The notes under the pieces were generated by a model. The model saw only the letters and a list, made by a program, of their open reading frames with translations. It was not told the DNA's origin and did not search any database. 52,932 nucleotides of DNA from Spirochaetaceae bacterium (GTDB lineage: Bacteria > Spirochaetota > Spirochaetia > DSM-27196 > SKKC01): the NCBI GenBank assembly GCA_007694005.1, contig RECN01000157.1:1-52932 (forward strand), given 5' to 3'. Made by a program: the position numbers and the translations under genes. Positions 44,914 through 52,932 of this stretch are shown one piece after another. Positions within the stretch are counted from its first letter, which is position 1; every line of letters begins with the position of its first letter.

Positions 44914-47004
44914 TCAGAACTCCTCAAAGTCGCTGTCGTCCACGTCGGATTCTATCAGCGTGATACCGGTCGATTCAGAGCCCGCTCGCGGCGTCGGTTT
45001 GTGTGCAGGCGTTCTGTTCGCCGGTTTCGTGTTCTGAGTCGGTGCTTTCGAGTGAGATCCCGTTGCAGTGCCATGCTGTTTTGTCGCTGCCGGCAGTGCG
45101 CGCTGTTGCTTCATACCCTTACGGTCGACCTTGAAAAACCCCACGGTCTGTTCGAGCTGTTCGGCCTGACTGTTGAGCTCCTCGGCCATGGAAGCCATTT
45201 CCTCGGCGGCGGAGGCGTTCTGCTGCACGACCTGATCAAGCTGCATGAGTGCCTGGTTGATCTGTGACGCACCGGAACTCTGTTCCTTGCTCGCCGCACT
45301 GATTTCCTGCACGAGATCGGCGGTCTTGCGAATTTCGGGAATAATCCCGCTGATCATGGTGCCCGCCTTTTCGGCGACCTCCACACTACGTCCCGATAAT
45401 TCTGCGATTTCTCCTGCGGCGGTCTGGCTCCGCTCGGCGAGTTTGCGCACCTCGCTCGCGACGACCGCAAAGCCTTTGCCCTGTTCTCCCGCACGAGCGG
45501 CCTCAATTGCCGCATTCAACGCCAGCAGATTCGTGTTTCGGGCGATCTCATCGATGATGCCGATCTTCTCTGAAATCTCGCGCATGGCCCGGACGGTCTG
45601 TTCAACCGCCTGTCCGCCCTCTTCGGCGCTGTCGGCGGCCTTCTGCGAGATCTTCTCCGCTTCCTGGGCATTGTCGGTATTCTGGCTGATGTTCGATCCC
45701 ATCTCTTCCATCGATGAGGACACCTCTTCGGCAGATGCTGCCTGTTCAGTTGCTCCCTGCGAGAGCTCCTGAGCACTGCCACTCATTTCGGCGCTACCCG
45801 ACGAAACGTTCGTAGAAGCCGACATGACGTCCTGTACGACCGACACCAGTTTCTCCTGCATGTCCTGCAGTGCCCGGGCGAGAACACCGATCTCGTCCTT
45901 CTGATCGATGTCGAGCCTGGCCGTGAGATTTCCACTGGCGAGCTCCTGGGCAAAGGCAACGCCTCTTGCGACTGGACCGGTGATCGCCCGCGTCAGTACA
46001 ATACCGAGCAGCAGGGCAATCAGAAAACCGGCGATCATGCCGATGATGACCGCCGTGATTACGGTATCAGTCGCTGCCTCGGCCCGCGCTATCTCATCGG
46101 CGGCGATCTGCTGGTTGATTGCGATGAGCTCGTCGAGCAGTTCCATGGCATCGAGAGCTTCGTCGTAGAGCACGCCCATGGCGAGCTCGTTGGTAGTATC
46201 CCGCCATTCGTTGACGTCTTCAGCATACGCGATGGCAACGTAGAGCAAATCGAATAACTCTTCTTCTGCAGGTAAAAGTCGAGTGCGGTAGACGTTCTCT
46301 GCTTCCGCCACCGAGCCTGTGGCCATGAAGGCCTTGATGTCGGTGACCGCTTCGTGAAAAGACTCCTGCGGAGTCTGCATTTCATCGATGGCACGTGCGA
46401 GTACCTGGTTCTCCGTGCGAAAGCCGTCACGCCACTGTCCCAGTGTCGTGGCAGACGCGTCCTCGCCTCCCGGGAAGGAGATACCACGCTGAATATACTC
46501 AAGCACCTGAAGTTGCAGCTCGTAATAGTCCCCGCGAGCCTCGTATAGTGTTGCAATAAGGTCGCCGGGATCAAGGAGACCTCGGGCGTCGAACTGCCGC
46601 GTGAGGTTAAGCCAGCGGTCGTTCTCGATCTGCCACTCGGCGTACTCCCTGTCGAACTGATCGCTCAGACGCATCTCTTCGGCGGTCGCTGGCAGGGTCT
46701 TGAAGAACTCCCACGTGGCATCGAGCTCCGCCCTCGCATCAGCGAACACGCGAAGGTAGTATTCCCGTTCATCTGCCGTCAGGAACTCGGCCATGAGAGT
46801 CCTCTGAGCGACGAGCATCTCTTCAATGAAGATCTCGCTTTCCAGAAGCGCTTCCACACTCGGTAACCTGACCTGACCGATCTCGTCGATGGCCGAGTCA
46901 AGCTGCCGGGCTCCGTTCCACCCGACCAGTCCTACGATCAGCACGATGGTGGCGACAGCGGTGAACCCACCAATGAGTTTCACGCCCAGACGTATGTTTT
47001 TCAT
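44914..47004 (-). CDS. Methyl-accepting chemotaxis protein
   Basis: It is a 696-aa receptor. Membrane segment 1 is at about 11-29, the all-helical periplasmic sensor at about 32-312 and membrane segment 2 at about 316-337. HAMP follows at about 337-390, then the long signalling coiled coil, whose tip carries [19 protein letters not shown] and [19 protein letters not shown]. The C-terminal tail after residue 625 is flexible and ends DSDFEEF, which fits the x-aromatic-x-x-aromatic CheR tether. The ligand is unknown. No che gene is adjacent. The 106-bp upstream gap is AT-rich with a weak TTGAAA/TATGGA pair; no sigma28 site is evident. Confidence 0.96.
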   Translation of the reverse strand: MKNIRLGVKLIGGFTAVATIVLIVGLVGWNGARQLDSAIDEIGQVRLPSVEALLESEIFIEEMLVAQRTLMAEFLTADEREYYLRVFADARAELDATWEFFKTLPATAEEMRLSDQFDREYAEWQIENDRWLNLTRQFDARGLLDPGDLIATLYEARGDYYELQLQVLEYIQRGISFPGGEDASATTLGQWRDGFRTENQVLARAIDEMQTPQESFHEAVTDIKAFMATGSVAEAENVYRTRLLPAEEELFDLLYVAIAYAEDVNEWRDTTNELAMGVLYDEALDAMELLDELIAINQQIAADEIARAEAATDTVITAVIIGMIAGFLIALLLGIVLTRAITGPVARGVAFAQELASGNLTARLDIDQKDEIGVLARALQDMQEKLVSVVQDVMSASTNVSSGSAEMSGSAQELSQGATEQAASAEEVSSSMEEMGSNISQNTDNAQEAEKISQKAADSAEEGGQAVEQTVRAMREISEKIGIIDEIARNTNLLALNAAIEAARAGEQGKGFAVVASEVRKLAERSQTAAGEIAELSGRSVEVAEKAGTMISGIIPEIRKTADLVQEISAASKEQSSGASQINQALMQLDQVVQQNASAAEEMASMAEELNSQAEQLEQTVGFFKVDRKGMKQQRALPAATKQHGTATGSHSKAPTQNTKPANRTPAHKPTPRAGSESTGITLIESDVDDSDFEEF

Positions 47005-47110
47005 GAATGTCTCCCCAATACGGGAAGTTTACTACCTTATCTCCATAAATCACAAATAGAACTTTTCAATTATTTGGTTTTCTTTATCTAATAGGTCATA
47101 TATCAGGGAC

Positions 47111-48142
47111 TCACCCCGCATTACTCGACTGAGCCCAGAGATTGATCCCCGACTCGGTCGCGTAGCGGTCGATCTCTGCCAGCTCATCCGCGGAAAAATC
47201 CGTGTTCTCGAGGGCAGCCAGGTTTTCCTCGATCTGTTCGACCCTGCTCGCTCCGATCAGTGCCGAGGTAACCCGTGAATCGCGCAGCACCCACGCTATC
47301 GCCATCTGTGAGAGCGACTGCCCTCGCCTTTTTGCGATCTCATTGAGTGAGCGAACCTTGGCCAGGTTCTCGTCGGTCAGAAATGACGGCTTGAAGGACG
47401 GCGCCGTATTGACGCGTGCGTCATCGGGCACTTCTTTCAGGTACTTGTCGGACAGCAGGCCCTGCGCGAGTGGTGAGAACGCTATACATCCCACACCCTG
47501 CTTTTCGAGTTCATCGAGCAGGTCATCTTCTACCCAGCGGTTAAGCATGGAGTAGCTCGGCTGATGGATGAGACACCTCACGCCCATGTCCTTGAGAATA
47601 GTGGCTGCCTCTGCTGTTTTCTTTGCCGAATACGAAGATATACCGACGTAGAGCGCTTTTCCCTGGGCAACGGCACTCGCAAGTGCGCCCATGGTTTCTT
47701 CGAGCGGAGTATCAGGATCAAAGCGATGGGAGTAGAAAATGTCTACGTAGTCAAGACCCATGCGGGCGAGACTCTGGTCAAGGCTTGCCAGCAGGTACTT
47801 GCGCGACCCCCACGCGCCGTAGGGTCCCGGCCACATATCGTACCCGGCTTTGGTCGATATAATGAGCTCGTCACGATAGGGTTTCAGGTCTTGTGCGAGC
47901 ATACGTCCGAAATTCGCCTCGGCCGAACCAGCCGGAGGTCCGTAGTTGTTCGCAAGGTCAAAGTGGGTTACGCCAAGATCAAATGCGCGGAGAACCATGC
48001 TGCGGCCCGTTTCGTAAGGACGGTTATTCCCGAAATTGTTCCAGAGTCCAAGCGATATCGGCGGTAGCTGCAGTCCGCTCGCGCCGCAACGATTGTAGGA
48101 AAGGTGCTCGTATCTGTTTTCTGCTGCTTCGTACGTATACAT
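47111..48142 (-). CDS. Aldo/keto reductase (AKR14, YghZ/GAP-reductase-like)
   Basis: NADPH-dependent carbonyl reductase of 343 aa. The AKR tetrad is visible: Asp62 and Tyr67 in FDLANNYG, Lys98 in ISTKAG and His139 in YSHRFD. The NYGPPAGSAE segment and overall length resemble E. coli YghZ, which reduces L-glyceraldehyde-3-phosphate and methylglyoxal-type aldehydes; the actual substrate is uncertain. It lies 7 bp after the inositol-phosphatase-family gene and is probably co-transcribed with it. Confidence 0.9.
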   Translation of the reverse strand: MYTYEAAENRYEHLSYNRCGASGLQLPPISLGLWNNFGNNRPYETGRSMVLRAFDLGVTHFDLANNYGPPAGSAEANFGRMLAQDLKPYRDELIISTKAGYDMWPGPYGAWGSRKYLLASLDQSLARMGLDYVDIFYSHRFDPDTPLEETMGALASAVAQGKALYVGISSYSAKKTAEAATILKDMGVRCLIHQPSYSMLNRWVEDDLLDELEKQGVGCIAFSPLAQGLLSDKYLKEVPDDARVNTAPSFKPSFLTDENLAKVRSLNEIAKRRGQSLSQMAIAWVLRDSRVTSALIGASRVEQIEENLAALENTDFSADELAEIDRYATESGINLWAQSSNAG

Positions 48143-48149
48143 GTCTCTA

Positions 48150-49001
48150 TTATACGTCCCGATCGGTGATCCGTCGAAGGGGTACGAGCGCGCTCTGCAA
48201 AGCCGGAAAATCCTCGGGCCGGCAGATTATTGCGCGGTCGCGCAGACAGTCGTTTTCCGGATGATAGTCAGCGGTATCGTAGGCCCTGATCGTTGTCCCG
48301 TCGTTGAGACGGTGCATGTACAGTCCGAAGTGCTCGAGGATGGGCCACGCCCCGGCAATGTCCCAGATATGCGCTCCGAAGATTGAACCTGCCCCGTGTC
48401 CGAGAGCTGCCCACGCCGACTCGACGACTGAAGAGCCAATCATCATGATGCGGCAGACCGAGGTTGCCCAGGTATGACGGCTCAGGATTCCGTCGCTCGT
48501 GAAGACCAGCGACTGGACATTGAGTGTGGTTTCGGGTCGGACAACAGCCTCAGACGCGTGCTCAGCATCGTCGAGAGAGTGCTTCCATACCGTCTCCCCG
48601 TCACAGGTAATCATGTACCCGAAGCCGGGAAAGGCCAGACCTCCGAGCCACGGCCTCCGGTTCTTCAGTACACCGACCGATACGGCGTAGAGCGGAAGCC
48701 CGTGAACGTAGTTTCTCGTCCCGTCTATCGGATCAACGACGACGAGAATCTCGTCCTCTTTCGCTTCCCGGCCGCCTCGTATTTCGGGTAGAACGCCCGG
48801 ATGCTCTTCGGTAATGACCGCGTCTGATCCCACAATGGGGGAAAAGAGTTCGATTGCCTGTTGTGAGAGCGCGAGATCAACTTCAGTTACGTAAGAGAAA
48901 TCGGCTTTCAGCTCGGCAACGGCCAGGGTCTGGCGTTCGCCTGCTTCCCGCCCGGCAGACCGCAGATATGTGAGTATTGCCTGATTCAGTTCAGTTTTCA
49001 T
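48150..49001 (-). CDS. Inositol monophosphatase superfamily protein
   Basis: It is a 283-aa Mg-dependent phosphatase of the IMPase/CysQ/FBPase-IV superfamily. Metal ligands are visible: Asp42 (VTEVD), Glu65/66 (ITEEH), Asp90 and Asp93 in DPIDGTRNYVHG, and a C-terminal WDIAGA. Candidate substrates are myo-inositol phosphates, 3'-phosphoadenosine phosphate or fructose-1,6-bisphosphate; sequence alone does not decide. It is the first gene of a two-gene unit with the aldo/keto reductase, 57 bp after the GH130 gene. Confidence 0.88.
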   Translation of the reverse strand: MKTELNQAILTYLRSAGREAGERQTLAVAELKADFSYVTEVDLALSQQAIELFSPIVGSDAVITEEHPGVLPEIRGGREAKEDEILVVVDPIDGTRNYVHGLPLYAVSVGVLKNRRPWLGGLAFPGFGYMITCDGETVWKHSLDDAEHASEAVVRPETTLNVQSLVFTSDGILSRHTWATSVCRIMMIGSSVVESAWAALGHGAGSIFGAHIWDIAGAWPILEHFGLYMHRLNDGTTIRAYDTADYHPENDCLRDRAIICRPEDFPALQSALVPLRRITDRDV

Positions 49002-49022
49002 GGTGCGGCACTATAGCACATC

Positions 49023-49042
49023 TGCCCGGTTTCGGCCGGGCA
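49023..49042. terminator. Hairpin between the GH130 and IMPase genes (no U-tract)
   Basis: TGCCCGG (49023-49029) pairs with CCGGGCA (49036-49042) around a 6-nt loop in the 57-bp gap. No T-run follows on the minus strand. It could end the GH130 operon; the GC-rich stem is its only support. Confidence 0.4.
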
Positions 49043-49058
49043 CACGTGCGGGGCCGTT

Positions 49059-50072
49059 CTATGTGTGATTGCTCCTCACGTAGTCCAGAATCTCATCCGT
49101 AGAGGCGTACGCAAGTGCCGTGAAGGTGTCGGATGCTCCGTAGTAGATGGCGAGCCGACCCGTCGCACCGTCGGTGAGAACCGACGTCGGGAACACGACG
49201 TTGTCCACACTGCCGGTTGTCTCGTACGATGCCTCAGGCGTCATGATAGGGAAACGACATCGATAGATGACTTTCGAAGGATCGTCGAGATCAAGGAGCG
49301 CCGCGCCAATGCTGTAGATAAAGCCGGAACAGGTATCCGCGACCCCGTGGTAGAAAAGCAACCAGCCTTCAGTTGTTTCGATGGGAGTTGGTCCGGGACC
49401 TATCTTCACGCGTTCCCACTTTTTTGGTCCGCGCGTAAAAACGATCCGATGCTTACCCCAGTAGGTCAGGTCTTTACTCTCACTGCACAGGATATCCCCG
49501 TAGTCAACGGCCATCCCCAGACCCATCGGTCTGCTCAACATCACGTACCTGTCGCCGATCATTCGAGGGATGAGCACTCCGTTCCGATTGTACGGGAGGA
49601 ACGGATTCTCCAGTTGATGAAACGACTTGAAGTCTTTCGTCCATGCAACCCCTATCGTGGGACCGTTAAAGTTGTAACACCAGGTGACGTAGTACTTATC
49701 ATCTATCTTGCAGATTCTCGGATCATAGGCGAAGTTCACCTCATCCAGAGCCGGATCGGGGCTTATGAAGCTGATCGGCTCCTCATCGAACGACCAGTCG
49801 ATCCCGTCCGGGCTGGTACCAAGGTGAAGGTACGGTGTCATACAGTGCCAGTCGGCCCGGAATATGCCGATGTAGCCGTCCTTCCACGGCACAACACAGC
49901 TGTTGTACACGCCCCTCGCCTTAGGAAAGGGGTTGATATCGACGATCGGATTGGTGCTGTGCCGCCACACGAGCCCACGGAAGCCCGCTGGTTTCTCTTC
50001 CCAGGGGATGTTCGGAAGCGGCTCGCTGACGAGTGCTGTTGTACCTCCGGGCGTACCTGTGTTCATGCTCAT
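49059..50072 (-). CDS. GH130-family beta-mannoside phosphorylase-like protein
   Basis: It is a 337-aa five-bladed propeller enzyme of family GH130, whose members phosphorolyse beta-1,4- or beta-1,2-linked mannosides to release alpha-mannose-1-phosphate. Recognisable family features are RHSTNPIVDI near residue 37, Asp117 in YDPRI (candidate general acid), and the C-terminal GSVDNVVFPT and IYYGASDT segments. It has no signal peptide, so it acts in the cytoplasm on imported oligosaccharides. Its ATG overlaps the stop of the TIM-barrel gene (ATGA). The subfamily and linkage cannot be fixed by eye. Confidence 0.88.
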   Translation of the reverse strand: MSMNTGTPGGTTALVSEPLPNIPWEEKPAGFRGLVWRHSTNPIVDINPFPKARGVYNSCVVPWKDGYIGIFRADWHCMTPYLHLGTSPDGIDWSFDEEPISFISPDPALDEVNFAYDPRICKIDDKYYVTWCYNFNGPTIGVAWTKDFKSFHQLENPFLPYNRNGVLIPRMIGDRYVMLSRPMGLGMAVDYGDILCSESKDLTYWGKHRIVFTRGPKKWERVKIGPGPTPIETTEGWLLFYHGVADTCSGFIYSIGAALLDLDDPSKVIYRCRFPIMTPEASYETTGSVDNVVFPTSVLTDGATGRLAIYYGASDTFTALAYASTDEILDYVRSNHT

Positions 50073-50914
50073 GAGTGATTCCTCGGCCCAAGTTCAGCCT
50101 CAAACTGTCGCAGCGTCGCGATTTCCCGCGGCAGGTGAATCTCGTAGGGTTCCCACTTAATCCATTCACCGCTGAGATAGCCGGCGTAATCGATCCCGTG
50201 AAGCAACTCGAGAGCACGTTTGTGATCGATTCCACCAGTTCCAATCGGCATCATGTCATCAATATCTCCGGTTCCGATCGCATCGAAGGTTGCCTGTTCG
50301 GGGCCCCGTCCATCGTGTACGTGTACGTGTCGGATCCACGGCTTTAGTAGCTCAAACGCTTCATCCATGGTGTAGCGACACACACGAACCGGGTGCATGA
50401 TGTCCCAGTTGGTAGCCACTGCCGGGTGATCGACCTGGCGGAGAACAGCAGCGACATGCTTCGGATCGCACCAGTCGTCGTGCGTCTCTATGCACAGCGT
50501 AACGCCGCGCTCGTGCGCGTGATCGGCGACTGATGCAAGAAGACCCGCCATGCTATCGATTGCGGCTTCACGGTCAAGGCCATCAGGAATCTTGCCACCG
50601 AACACGCGCAGCGTCGGCACGCCAAGATCGCCGGCAAGATCAATGCGCTCGTGAGACTCACGGACCACAGTGTCCGCCACTGAAGGATCTGCGTAACGAA
50701 GCGAGGTCGCAAGACAGCACAACTCAATCGAGCCGGCTTCCGCCTGATCGGCGATTGCACGGCGGGCATCCGCGTCTGCGGTTACTTCGATCCCGTGCGC
50801 GTGGTCGGCGTCCATTCGGGGTTCAAGGCCGTCATATCCGAATCGCTGCGCAAGACTGATCATTTCGCTGAGCGTACTGTCAGGTGTGGAAAAACTCATA
50901 AATGCATACTTCAT
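50069..50914 (-). CDS. Sugar isomerase/epimerase, xylose-isomerase-like TIM barrel
   Basis: It is a 281-aa AP_endonuc_2-type TIM barrel. The metal-site residues expected for this fold are visible: Glu143 (IETHDDW), Asp171 (NWDIMHP), His198/200 (HVHVHDG) and Glu250 (GEWIKWEP). A loop near residues 213-232 contains an 11-residue tandem duplication (IGTGDID then IGTGGID). The substrate is probably a free or keto sugar derived from the glycoside handled by its neighbours. It lies 34 bp after the fused dehydrogenase gene and overlaps GH130 by 4 bp. Confidence 0.87.
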   Translation of the reverse strand: MKYAFMSFSTPDSTLSEMISLAQRFGYDGLEPRMDADHAHGIEVTADADARRAIADQAEAGSIELCCLATSLRYADPSVADTVVRESHERIDLAGDLGVPTLRVFGGKIPDGLDREAAIDSMAGLLASVADHAHERGVTLCIETHDDWCDPKHVAAVLRQVDHPAVATNWDIMHPVRVCRYTMDEAFELLKPWIRHVHVHDGRGPEQATFDAIGTGDIDDMMPIGTGGIDHKRALELLHGIDYAGYLSGEWIKWEPYEIHLPREIATLRQFEAELGPRNHS

Positions 50915-50948
50915 AATCTATACCTCTGTTATTCCTGTTGTGGCCGCA

Positions 50949-52790
50949 CTATCGTTCAATTTCTACCCACGCGCCGTCTTTCTTCGCGGACTCGTACATT
51001 CGGTCAAGAACAAGTCGGCTGCGTCGGCCGTCACGTCCCGTGCACATCAGATCCACACCGGTACGGACAGCAGCGGCAAGGTTCTGGGCCGAGTTGGTCC
51101 AGCGGGGCATTTCCGGCTCCGGCGAGATGTTTTCCCAAGCGTCGCCGACGTGCCAGCGTTCGACCTCCGTAGCGAAGGGGCCGCCGAAGCTGTACGTACA
51201 CGCGCCTCGGGTCCCGTGCAGCTCCAGATTGCTGTACCAGGTATCGACCGGATAGGACGTGGTTGCCAGAAGTTGCAACACTGCTCCGTTCTCAAGCTCC
51301 CAGGTAGCGGACCCAAGATCCTCGGCCTCTATTTCATGCGTCTGGGTCCACGTACGCATGGACACGCGTCTTGGCATGCCAAGGCAATACACCAGCTGGT
51401 CAATGTTGTGGATGGTCTGATTGCTCATGACCCCTCCACCGTCAAGACGATGCGTGCCGCGCCATCCACCGTTGGCCCGGTAGTAATCCATGTCTCTGAG
51501 AATCCGCACCAGTAATGTCCCGCCAACCAGCTCACCGAGATCGCCCGCGGCTATGCGCTGCCTGATGCGCTGTGTTGGAATCGCCAGCCGCTGCTCGAAG
51601 TCCACGGCGAGCAGTTTGCCGGCTTTATCGGCTGCCTCGATCATACGGTCGCAGCCGGCCAGATTGGCTTCCATTGGCTTCGTAGTGAGCACGTGTTTCC
51701 CCGCGTTCAGGGCCGCAACACCGATGTCTGCGTGTATACCGGTCGGCGTCATCACGAAGACTGCTTCGCAGTCATCGCGTTCAAGCCAGGGATCAAGCTC
51801 GGCGGTCCATTCACAACCGAGCTCGGCGCCTGCTTTCTCTGCCCTCTCGGATACAATATCGACGACACCAATGACTTCCGTTCCTGGCTCAGCCGCCAGC
51901 TGTCGTGCACGTACGAGCCCCATACCCAGCCCTACAACGACAAACTTGAGAGGCTCAAAATCAAGCTGTGCCCGACGCTTTACAGCCGGCGAGCCGCCGG
52001 GCCAAACCCGGCGAATCCGGTCGACAACCTCTTTTGACACGTCGAGACTATTCAGTGACGAGTCCGGGTTGTGCGTCTCTACGGAGACGGGACCATTGAA
52101 GCCGTTGGTCGTAGCCATCATGAGAATCTTGTCCCACGGTACAGTCACGTCTGCCAGTCCGGGCACGATGCCCTCCGACTTTACGTGGATGTTCCGGCTG
52201 CGACGTATGCGCAGAGCTATACCTTCGTCATCGGGAGGATTGTCGTCGAGCCACTCGTTTGCACAGTCCCATGCAAGACCCCACTCAGGAACGGCGAGCG
52301 CATCGAGGACAGTAAGACACTCAGGTACCGTCACGTCGCAGTTCTCAAACACCAGGGTCAAACCGGCCTCCTTCGCACGCTCGGCGAGCGGGCCAAAGCG
52401 GTCGAGCACCTTCTGGAGTTCATCTGGACGCATGACAAGCGCCCCCTGCTGGTCCTTTTCCGGCTGCCAGTAGAAGAACGAGCGAACGAGCCGGCAGTTG
52501 AACGTATCGGCCGCCCGAATGATGCCTTCGAGTTTCGTTTTCTCGGCTTCGAGTCGCTCCGACTCAGGCAGATGGGCCTTGGCCAACGACGATTGCAGAC
52601 AGGCGACCTGCAGATTGCCGTCGCTGAGCAGTCTGGCGACGTCGTTCATCTCCTCGGCGTCGAGCATACAGAACTCCCTGCCCATGACCCGTCCGCGCAG
52701 GTCGATCCATTCGAGACCCCAGTCCTGGAAATGGCTGATGGCCCTGGTGATGTCAAGACCGATTTCGTCGTTGAATATCGATAAGCGCAT
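50949..52790 (-). CDS. Fusion of TIM-barrel sugar isomerase/epimerase with Gfo/Idh/MocA dehydrogenase
   Basis: It is a single 613-aa frame with two complete domains. Residues 1 to about 265 form a xylose-isomerase-like TIM barrel with metal candidates Glu149, Asp175, His202 and Glu238. After a short linker, residues about 280-613 form a Gfo/Idh/MocA oxidoreductase: Rossmann loop VVVGLGMG (284-291), TTKPMEANL with Lys371 (the EKP-motif lysine), and GGGVMSNQTIHNIDQ with His461 and Asp464. The ATG has GGAGGAA 7 nt before it; frame upstream of that is spurious. It should oxidise a sugar with NAD(P) and isomerise or eliminate at a metal site. It is the first gene of the GH130 operon. Confidence 0.9.
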   Translation of the reverse strand: MRLSIFNDEIGLDITRAISHFQDWGLEWIDLRGRVMGREFCMLDAEEMNDVARLLSDGNLQVACLQSSLAKAHLPESERLEAEKTKLEGIIRAADTFNCRLVRSFFYWQPEKDQQGALVMRPDELQKVLDRFGPLAERAKEAGLTLVFENCDVTVPECLTVLDALAVPEWGLAWDCANEWLDDNPPDDEGIALRIRRSRNIHVKSEGIVPGLADVTVPWDKILMMATTNGFNGPVSVETHNPDSSLNSLDVSKEVVDRIRRVWPGGSPAVKRRAQLDFEPLKFVVVGLGMGLVRARQLAAEPGTEVIGVVDIVSERAEKAGAELGCEWTAELDPWLERDDCEAVFVMTPTGIHADIGVAALNAGKHVLTTKPMEANLAGCDRMIEAADKAGKLLAVDFEQRLAIPTQRIRQRIAAGDLGELVGGTLLVRILRDMDYYRANGGWRGTHRLDGGGVMSNQTIHNIDQLVYCLGMPRRVSMRTWTQTHEIEAEDLGSATWELENGAVLQLLATTSYPVDTWYSNLELHGTRGACTYSFGGPFATEVERWHVGDAWENISPEPEMPRWTNSAQNLAAAVRTGVDLMCTGRDGRRSRLVLDRMYESAKKDGAWVEIER

Positions 52791-52932
52791 TCGTTCCTCC
52801 GTATTATCAGCGAACTCTACCACGCGCTCTGGAGATGGCTCTTGTTTTGATATGACGAGATCTTTACGCTGCGTTGATAAAAATATTACTGTCCGCGACC
52901 GTGGTGATTTTCTCTTCATTTCCGACAATCAA

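Noticed and set aside
49065-50078. 337-codon plus-strand frame opposite the GH130 gene
   Set aside because: Same length and position as GH130 on the other strand; no motif.
52791-52928. 46-residue N-terminal extension of the fused isomerase-dehydrogenase
   Set aside because: The ATG at 52790 has a near-perfect GGAGG site, and the extension is low-complexity and unlike the TIM-barrel start.

Overview
The window reads as a chromosomal segment of a moderately GC-rich, diderm, motile bacterium, most likely a free-living spirochaete (Spirochaetaceae-like). RpoB is short (1167 aa) and carries Asn at the position equivalent to E. coli Ser531, a residue known from naturally rifampicin-resistant treponemes. 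UxaE, a class II photolyase, TrkAH and a methyl-accepting chemotaxis protein fit a sugar-fermenting, free-living lifestyle. Species assignment is inference; no homology search was run. I see no integrase, transposase, insertion sequence, CRISPR array or phage gene.

Layout. (1) 1-9062, minus strand: tRNA-Thr, tRNA-Trp, secE, nusG, rplK, rplA, rplJ, rplL, rpoB, rpoC (rpoC runs off the left edge), a compact transcription/translation operon. (2) 9204-18164: pepC (plus); M29 aminopeptidase and class II photolyase (minus, coupled); a zinc-ribbon methyltransferase (plus); a small outer-membrane barrel and a degenerate DHH protein (minus); glucokinase plus a UDPGP-family uridylyltransferase (plus). 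(3) 18106-26451: a divergent hexuronate locus. The minus operon holds uxuB-type SDR, uxaC, uxaE and folB; the plus operon holds a LarA-type nickel-pincer epimerase, gnd and an MFS carrier. Read together they suggest uronate -> fructuronate -> mannonate -> gluconate -> (kinase elsewhere) -> 6-phosphogluconate -> ribulose-5-phosphate, replacing the usual UxuA/KDG branch.

(4) 26421-33913: an operon of WD40 propeller, metallophosphoesterase and acidic helical protein (minus); a 604-aa orphan protein (plus); two divergent flavoproteins. (5) 33910-36835, minus: class III nucleotide cyclase, a Tyr-less SDR and a J-domain protein with a CCCH cluster. (6) trxB (plus), then on the minus strand a heterodimeric ABC exporter with one degenerate ATP site, trkH/trkA, and a chemotaxis receptor. 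(7) 47111-52790, minus: aldo/keto reductase and inositol-phosphatase-family genes, then a glycoside operon encoding a TIM-barrel isomerase fused to a Gfo/Idh/MocA dehydrogenase, a second TIM-barrel isomerase/epimerase and a GH130 mannoside phosphorylase.

The two most interesting systems are the nickel-epimerase uronate bypass and the fused isomerase-dehydrogenase/GH130 operon. Several convergent gene ends share strong hairpins without a U-tract.
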